Assembly (NCBI GenBank): GCA_964583095.1
Contig: CAZOVB010000054.1
Span: forward strand, 1 to 30,199
DNA from: CAZOVB01 sp964583095
Lineage (GTDB): Bacteria > Planctomycetota > Phycisphaerae > SM23-33
DNA: 30,199 bases
Direction of reading: 5' to 3'
Position 1 is the first letter of the stretch, and the number at the start of each line of letters is the position of its first letter. Below the pieces are notes generated by a model that was not told where the DNA came from, did no database searches, and saw only the letters and a program-made list of their open reading frames with translations. The position numbers and the translations under genes are program-made. Shown piece after piece: positions 26,611 to 30,199 of this stretch.

Positions 26611-27846
26611 ATGAAACTCGCGACGACAAACCTGGCCCTTGCGGCGGCGATGCTGGCAGCTTTCTTTGCAACCGAAAGCACTGCCCATGGGCAGTTGGGA
26701 ACCCGACGGGTGGCTGAGGGCTTCACCCTGCCGCTCTACGCGACCAGCGCCCCGGGCGAAACAGATCGGTTGTTTGTACTCGAGCAGCACATTGGCACGA
26801 CAGGCCGGATTCAGGTCCTGGATCTCACAGACAACACCCGTTCGACATTCCTGGAAGTGCCCAATGTAACCACCGGCGGGGAACAGGGACTGCTGGGCCT
26901 GGCCTTTGACCCCGACTACGCAACCAACGGGCGGTTCTATGTCAACTACACCACCACCGGCGGCGGAAGCGCCGGACAGACCATCATCGAACGCTACAAC
27001 GTCTCGGCCGATCCCGATCTTGCCGACGCAACGTCGGGCGTGCAGATTCTCAGTTACGACCAGCCGGCGAGCAATCACAACGCGGGCTGGATGGGGTTCT
27101 CCCCCGTCGATGGCTATCTCTACATCTCCTCGGGCGATGGCGGCGGAGCCCCGGCCGACCGGGCCCAGGAACTGACCCACCCGCTGGGCAAGATTCTGCG
27201 GATCGATGTCAGTAACGGCACTCCCGGAATTCCCGCGACCAACCCGTTTGTCGGACAGACCGGTGCGGCGGAGGAGATCTGGTCCTACGGCCTGCGGAAC
27301 CCCTGGCGTCCCAGCTTCGACAGCCAGACCGGAGACCTCTGGATCGCGGACGTCGGATCCAACGACTGGGAAGAGATCAACTTTCAGCCGGCATCGAGCG
27401 ACGGAGGTGAGAACTACGGTTGGCCCCGCCTGGAAGGCGATGAGGTCCGGGATCCCCCGGCCCCGGGCGACCACGTTCTGCCGCTCTACCAGTATGATTG
27501 GAGCCCCGGCGGGGCCGTAACCGGCGGGTACGTATATCGGGGCGATCAGATTCCCGAACTGGAAGGCGCCTATCTGTTCGGCGATTTCGGCTCGGGCCAA
27601 ATCTGGTCCCTGCGCATGGACGGCACAGTGCCCGTGGTGGAAGAACTCACCGGCGACCTGGCCCCGGACATGGGAACCATCGACAACATTTCCAGCTTCG
27701 GCCAGGACGCAGACGGCAATCTGTACATCGTCGACTACGACGGCGAGGTCTTCCGCATCGTCCCCGAGCCTTCGGTCCTGGCTATGCTTGGTTTGGGCTG
27801 CCTGGCCGCCCTGCACCGACGCAGACGCTCCAGGACGACCGGGTAA
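26611..27846 (+). CDS. Secreted PQQ-dependent sugar (glucose/sorbosone) dehydrogenase with PEP-CTERM tail
   Basis: A 411-residue secreted beta-propeller. A Sec signal (1-28, cleavage near AHG) is followed by soluble aldose dehydrogenase motifs: GEQGLLGLAFDPDY (90-103), the catalytic His156 in SNHNAGW, SSGDGGG (173-179), SYGLRNPWRPSFD (225-237) and ENYGWP (267-272). Known relatives oxidise sugar C1 hydroxyls with PQQ and calcium. The last 28 residues read VPEPSVLAMLGLGCLAALHRRRRS, a PEP-CTERM sorting signal (Pro-Glu-Pro, hydrophobic helix, Arg cluster), processed by an exosortase. No exosortase gene is in the window. The ATG at 26611 is supported by AAAAGGAGA seven bases upstream and by the signal peptide. 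Confidence 0.93.
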   Translation: MKLATTNLALAAAMLAAFFATESTAHGQLGTRRVAEGFTLPLYATSAPGETDRLFVLEQHIGTTGRIQVLDLTDNTRSTFLEVPNVTTGGEQGLLGLAFDPDYATNGRFYVNYTTTGGGSAGQTIIERYNVSADPDLADATSGVQILSYDQPASNHNAGWMGFSPVDGYLYISSGDGGGAPADRAQELTHPLGKILRIDVSNGTPGIPATNPFVGQTGAAEEIWSYGLRNPWRPSFDSQTGDLWIADVGSNDWEEINFQPASSDGGENYGWPRLEGDEVRDPPAPGDHVLPLYQYDWSPGGAVTGGYVYRGDQIPELEGAYLFGDFGSGQIWSLRMDGTVPVVEELTGDLAPDMGTIDNISSFGQDADGNLYIVDYDGEVFRIVPEPSVLAMLGLGCLAALHRRRRSRTTG

Positions 27847-27867
27847 AACCGGCCCTGCCGCTGAAGA

Positions 27868-29832
27868 CTACATGCCCGGCACCTGGGGCAGGATGGTCAT
27901 GCGAAGGTGCGTGCATCCCAGCGGGACAAAGGTCACCGTCTCACTGGTCTTGCCCAGCTTCTTTGCGACCTTTTCAGGCTCGGGCAGCGGCGGGGTCAGC
28001 AGGAAGCTGCCCTTGATCTTCCGCAGCTTCTCGCCGCGTTCCTCCCTGCCCTTGGTGACGGTCTTGCGCTTGAGCAACTTCCAGCCCGAAATGCGCCGGG
28101 CCGGGACGCGGAGCTCCATCGGCGCCGTGTCGGGCGTCCATGGATCGACCGTCTCGGCCCTGCGGACAAGCTCCACCTGCTCGGCGAGCTTTTCCCGCTG
28201 AACATCCAGGGCGTAGTTGAAGGCCGTGGTGGGCGTCGCGTTCCAGGCCGGGAAGTCCTGGCTCTGGAAGGTCTCCTTGCTGTCCACGGACCATTTTTCG
28301 CCGATTTTCAGACTGAAAACCAGCGGCCCGCGACGAAGGGCGACTCCCCCTGTGGGCCAATCCACAAGCTCCACCTCCCCCGGCAGCTTGAGCAGGATCG
28401 TGTCATTGTGTTCCCACGTGCGATCCAGCGTAATGAACGAGCCGCGACGGATCTTGCCCCGCCACTTTTGGCCGTTGATCAAGACCTCGGCCTTGCCCGC
28501 CCAGGCGGGGATCCGCAGGTGCAGCGGGAAGTGAACCGGCTTGGCCGTGCGGATCTCGAAGCAGATCTCGTCGCTGAAGGGATACTCGGTCCGCTCGACG
28601 ATTTCCACCCCTTGGGCGTCGGGACCGGCCTTGGTCTGCAGGCGGCTGGGGCCGTAGGTCACCGCAGCCAGGCCGCCTTGGCCGTCACTCATCCACATTC
28701 GCGAAGCATAGTTGGGCAGCAGTCGGCTGAACTGGCCGGTACAGCATTCCGTGCCCGGTTTGGGACGGTAGCTCATCCACTTGCCCCCCATGGTCATTCG
28801 ATTGTGGTCGGAGTTGCCCGCTGCGATGGCCTGGTTGGGACCCGAGAAGTACTGAAGCGCCTTGAAGTCGCTCTTGATCGCGCCGAAGCCCGCGTTGAAC
28901 AGCGCCCGCTCGAGACGGTCGCCGCACTGGGCGTCTCCGGTGGCCATGAGCAGGTACCCCATCGACCAACTGTAATCGACGGTGTCACAGGTTTCCTGGC
29001 AGTCCATCTCACTGCGATAGGTCAAATGCTCGCTGGAGCTGTTGACCCCGGTGATGAGCATGTGGTTGCGGTCGATCTTCTCAAACGCGCGGCGGGCGGC
29101 GCTGAGCCACGAGCGCTTGCCGGTGTAGAGGTATAGGATGGCCGGCAGCTTGGCCAGTTCGTTGTAGGTCACCCCGTGCTCGTGGGCGACCTTGTTGCTC
29201 TTGAGCGTCCTAAGAGAGTTGTCCTCGTCGGCATAGCGTTTGTTGTAGCTTTCGAAGGCTTCGACGGCGTGATCGAGCAGCCTGGAATCTCCCGTCCGGG
29301 CATACGCCCATAGACAGGTTTCAATGTTGGCAGAATCCCGCGGCTCGTCGTGCTTGCTCGTGCCGGATAGATAGTGCTCTTTCAGCGCCTGGGGGATCTT
29401 GGGGTCGCCCGTGGCGTAAAACTCGGCCATCATCGCCCGGAAGAACACGTTGTGCGACCACCGGAACTGCCAGCCATACTCGCGCAGGTGCTTGGGACCC
29501 AGGTAGCCATCCTTGCCCTGGTGAGACAGGACGTACCTCACCTGCTTGACCGCGCGGTCGATCATCGCCTGGTCGCCAAGCAGGTACCCGGCCCGAAGCG
29601 CCCCGTCAACCCAGTAGGCGGTCTGCTCATAGGGCCACCAGTCCTCCACGACAGCGCCCTTGCGTGGCGGAACCAATTTGCCCGCCCAGCCGTACGTGTC
29701 ATACGGGTAGCCCGCCACCTCGATATGCCCCGTGAGGCCTCGAACCTGCTTGGCCAGTGCGTATCGAAGCCAGCCCTCAGGCTGAATCTCGGTCAGGGGC
29801 AACTCCTGGAACTTGCCGTGGTATTCGGTCAT
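27868..29832 (-). CDS. Glycoside hydrolase, GH127/DUF1680 family (beta-L-arabinofuranosidase-like)
   Basis: A 654-residue alpha/alpha-barrel glycosidase. The zinc/cysteine site of GH127 (known from HypBA1) can be traced: Glu280 and Cys282 in CQETCDTVDY, and the vicinal pair Cys363-Cys364 in GTECCTGQFSR, where the first Cys is the nucleophile in the family; Glu268 in SSSEHL is a likely acid/base. The C-terminal half has beta-sandwich motifs (LHLRIPAWAG, GPLVFSLKIGE). The exact sugar is uncertain because DUF1680 contains several GH families. No signal peptide follows the ATG at 29832, which has AAGGAGA nine bases upstream, so it appears cytoplasmic. It converges on the PQQ-dehydrogenase gene, 21 bp away. 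Confidence 0.92.
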   Translation of the reverse strand: MTEYHGKFQELPLTEIQPEGWLRYALAKQVRGLTGHIEVAGYPYDTYGWAGKLVPPRKGAVVEDWWPYEQTAYWVDGALRAGYLLGDQAMIDRAVKQVRYVLSHQGKDGYLGPKHLREYGWQFRWSHNVFFRAMMAEFYATGDPKIPQALKEHYLSGTSKHDEPRDSANIETCLWAYARTGDSRLLDHAVEAFESYNKRYADEDNSLRTLKSNKVAHEHGVTYNELAKLPAILYLYTGKRSWLSAARRAFEKIDRNHMLITGVNSSSEHLTYRSEMDCQETCDTVDYSWSMGYLLMATGDAQCGDRLERALFNAGFGAIKSDFKALQYFSGPNQAIAAGNSDHNRMTMGGKWMSYRPKPGTECCTGQFSRLLPNYASRMWMSDGQGGLAAVTYGPSRLQTKAGPDAQGVEIVERTEYPFSDEICFEIRTAKPVHFPLHLRIPAWAGKAEVLINGQKWRGKIRRGSFITLDRTWEHNDTILLKLPGEVELVDWPTGGVALRRGPLVFSLKIGEKWSVDSKETFQSQDFPAWNATPTTAFNYALDVQREKLAEQVELVRRAETVDPWTPDTAPMELRVPARRISGWKLLKRKTVTKGREERGEKLRKIKGSFLLTPPLPEPEKVAKKLGKTSETVTFVPLGCTHLRMTILPQVPGM

Positions 29833-30199
29833 CGGGTCAGCTCTCCTTGTGCCAATTCGTGCTTGATGACACGCATCTTCACAAAGCCCCGGTCGAAAAT
29901 CCAGTACAAGACAACCCGGCCGCTGGTTGGCAGTCCTCGTCTCGGCTCCGTCTCCGCCGACGCTGATCAACCGCGACGGAATGCTCGCCCTTCTCAAGCT
30001 GTTGACCTTTCACGATCTCCACCATCGTACCCTGGCACCTTCGCAACCACAGGCCCGCCCCCGCCGGCCCATCGCAACGATTGACATCCTATCACACAAC
30101 ATCATCAGAAGGTACAGAGGCCAGGGGTTTTTCAGCAGGCCCAATGTCCCGCCTTTCTCCCATTTACGCTTCTCCTTGCCACCCCGTCCGGGGTGGAAA
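29833..30199. other. Upstream region of the GH127-like gene, no gene seen
   Basis: This 367-base stretch holds no ORF with a believable RBS or family motif on either strand. It should contain the promoter of the GH127-like gene, but no convincing box pair was found; a TTGACA at 30081-30086 on the plus strand lacks a good -10 partner. A perfect inverted repeat lies near the end (separate entry). Confidence 0.6.
30179..30196. repeat. Perfect inverted repeat at the end of the window
   Basis: CCACCCCG and CGGGGTGG form 8-bp arms around TC. It is not followed by a T-run on either strand within view. It may belong to a feature that continues outside the window; its role cannot be judged here. Confidence 0.6.

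Noticed and set aside
25129..27816. 895-codon minus-strand ORF
   Set aside because: Spans a real sulfatase (same strand, other frame) and the PQQ dehydrogenase (opposite strand); its protein shows no family motif.
1..30199. SusC/SusD pair, mobile elements, CRISPR, tRNA genes
   Set aside because: Looked for on both strands by motifs and repeats; none found.

Overview
This window looks like part of a Planctomycetota chromosome, probably a polysaccharide-degrading member of the Phycisphaerae. That placement is an inference. It rests on high GC with long antisense shadow ORFs, three sulfatases, a one-domain ceramidase-like protein, a PEP-CTERM protein, a sodium:solute symporter paired with a tiny membrane protein, and several GTG/TTG starts. 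I see no tRNA, rRNA, CRISPR array, transposase or phage gene.

Layout. 1-5.2 kb: the partial methionine-salvage gene mtnA (-) diverges from a membrane-anchored ceramidase-like hydrolase (+). Then come csrA (+), an HD-GYP protein (-), a twin-CBS protein (+) and a SAM methyltransferase (-) broken by one extra G in a G6 run. 5.3-16 kb: a Tat-exported sulfatase (+), a membrane SpoIIE-type phosphatase (-), then on the + strand a 63-aa membrane protein, a sodium:solute symporter and an alginate-export-like porin closed by a strong terminator, followed by a GH2 glycosidase and an AraC regulator. 16-22.8 kb (all -): a REC-coiled-coil protein, a three-PAS hybrid kinase with two receivers and an HPt domain, a REC-GGDEF diguanylate cyclase whose start overlaps the kinase stop, and a second sulfatase. 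23-30 kb: a GHMP sugar kinase and a TIM-barrel sugar isomerase (+), a third sulfatase (-), a secreted PQQ-type sugar dehydrogenase with a PEP-CTERM tail (+), and a GH127/DUF1680-type glycosidase (-).

Together the carbohydrate genes could form a scattered sulfated-glycan utilisation region without SusC/SusD: porin for outer-membrane entry, symporter for inner-membrane uptake, sulfatases and glycosidases for trimming, kinase and isomerase for entry into metabolism. Only one of the five sulfatases/glycosidases carries an export signal, so much of the trimming may be intracellular. The second theme is c-di-GMP and post-transcriptional control: GGDEF synthesis, possible HD-GYP degradation, CsrA and a multistep phosphorelay.

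Nothing here is clearly a wholly new system. The best leads are an approximately 110-residue insertion with a calcium-loop-like motif inside the symporter, an RBS-sequestering hairpin in front of the second sulfatase, a perfect 14-bp tandem repeat upstream of the Tat sulfatase, paired palindromes in the kinase leader, and the apparent intracellular placement of the hydrolases.
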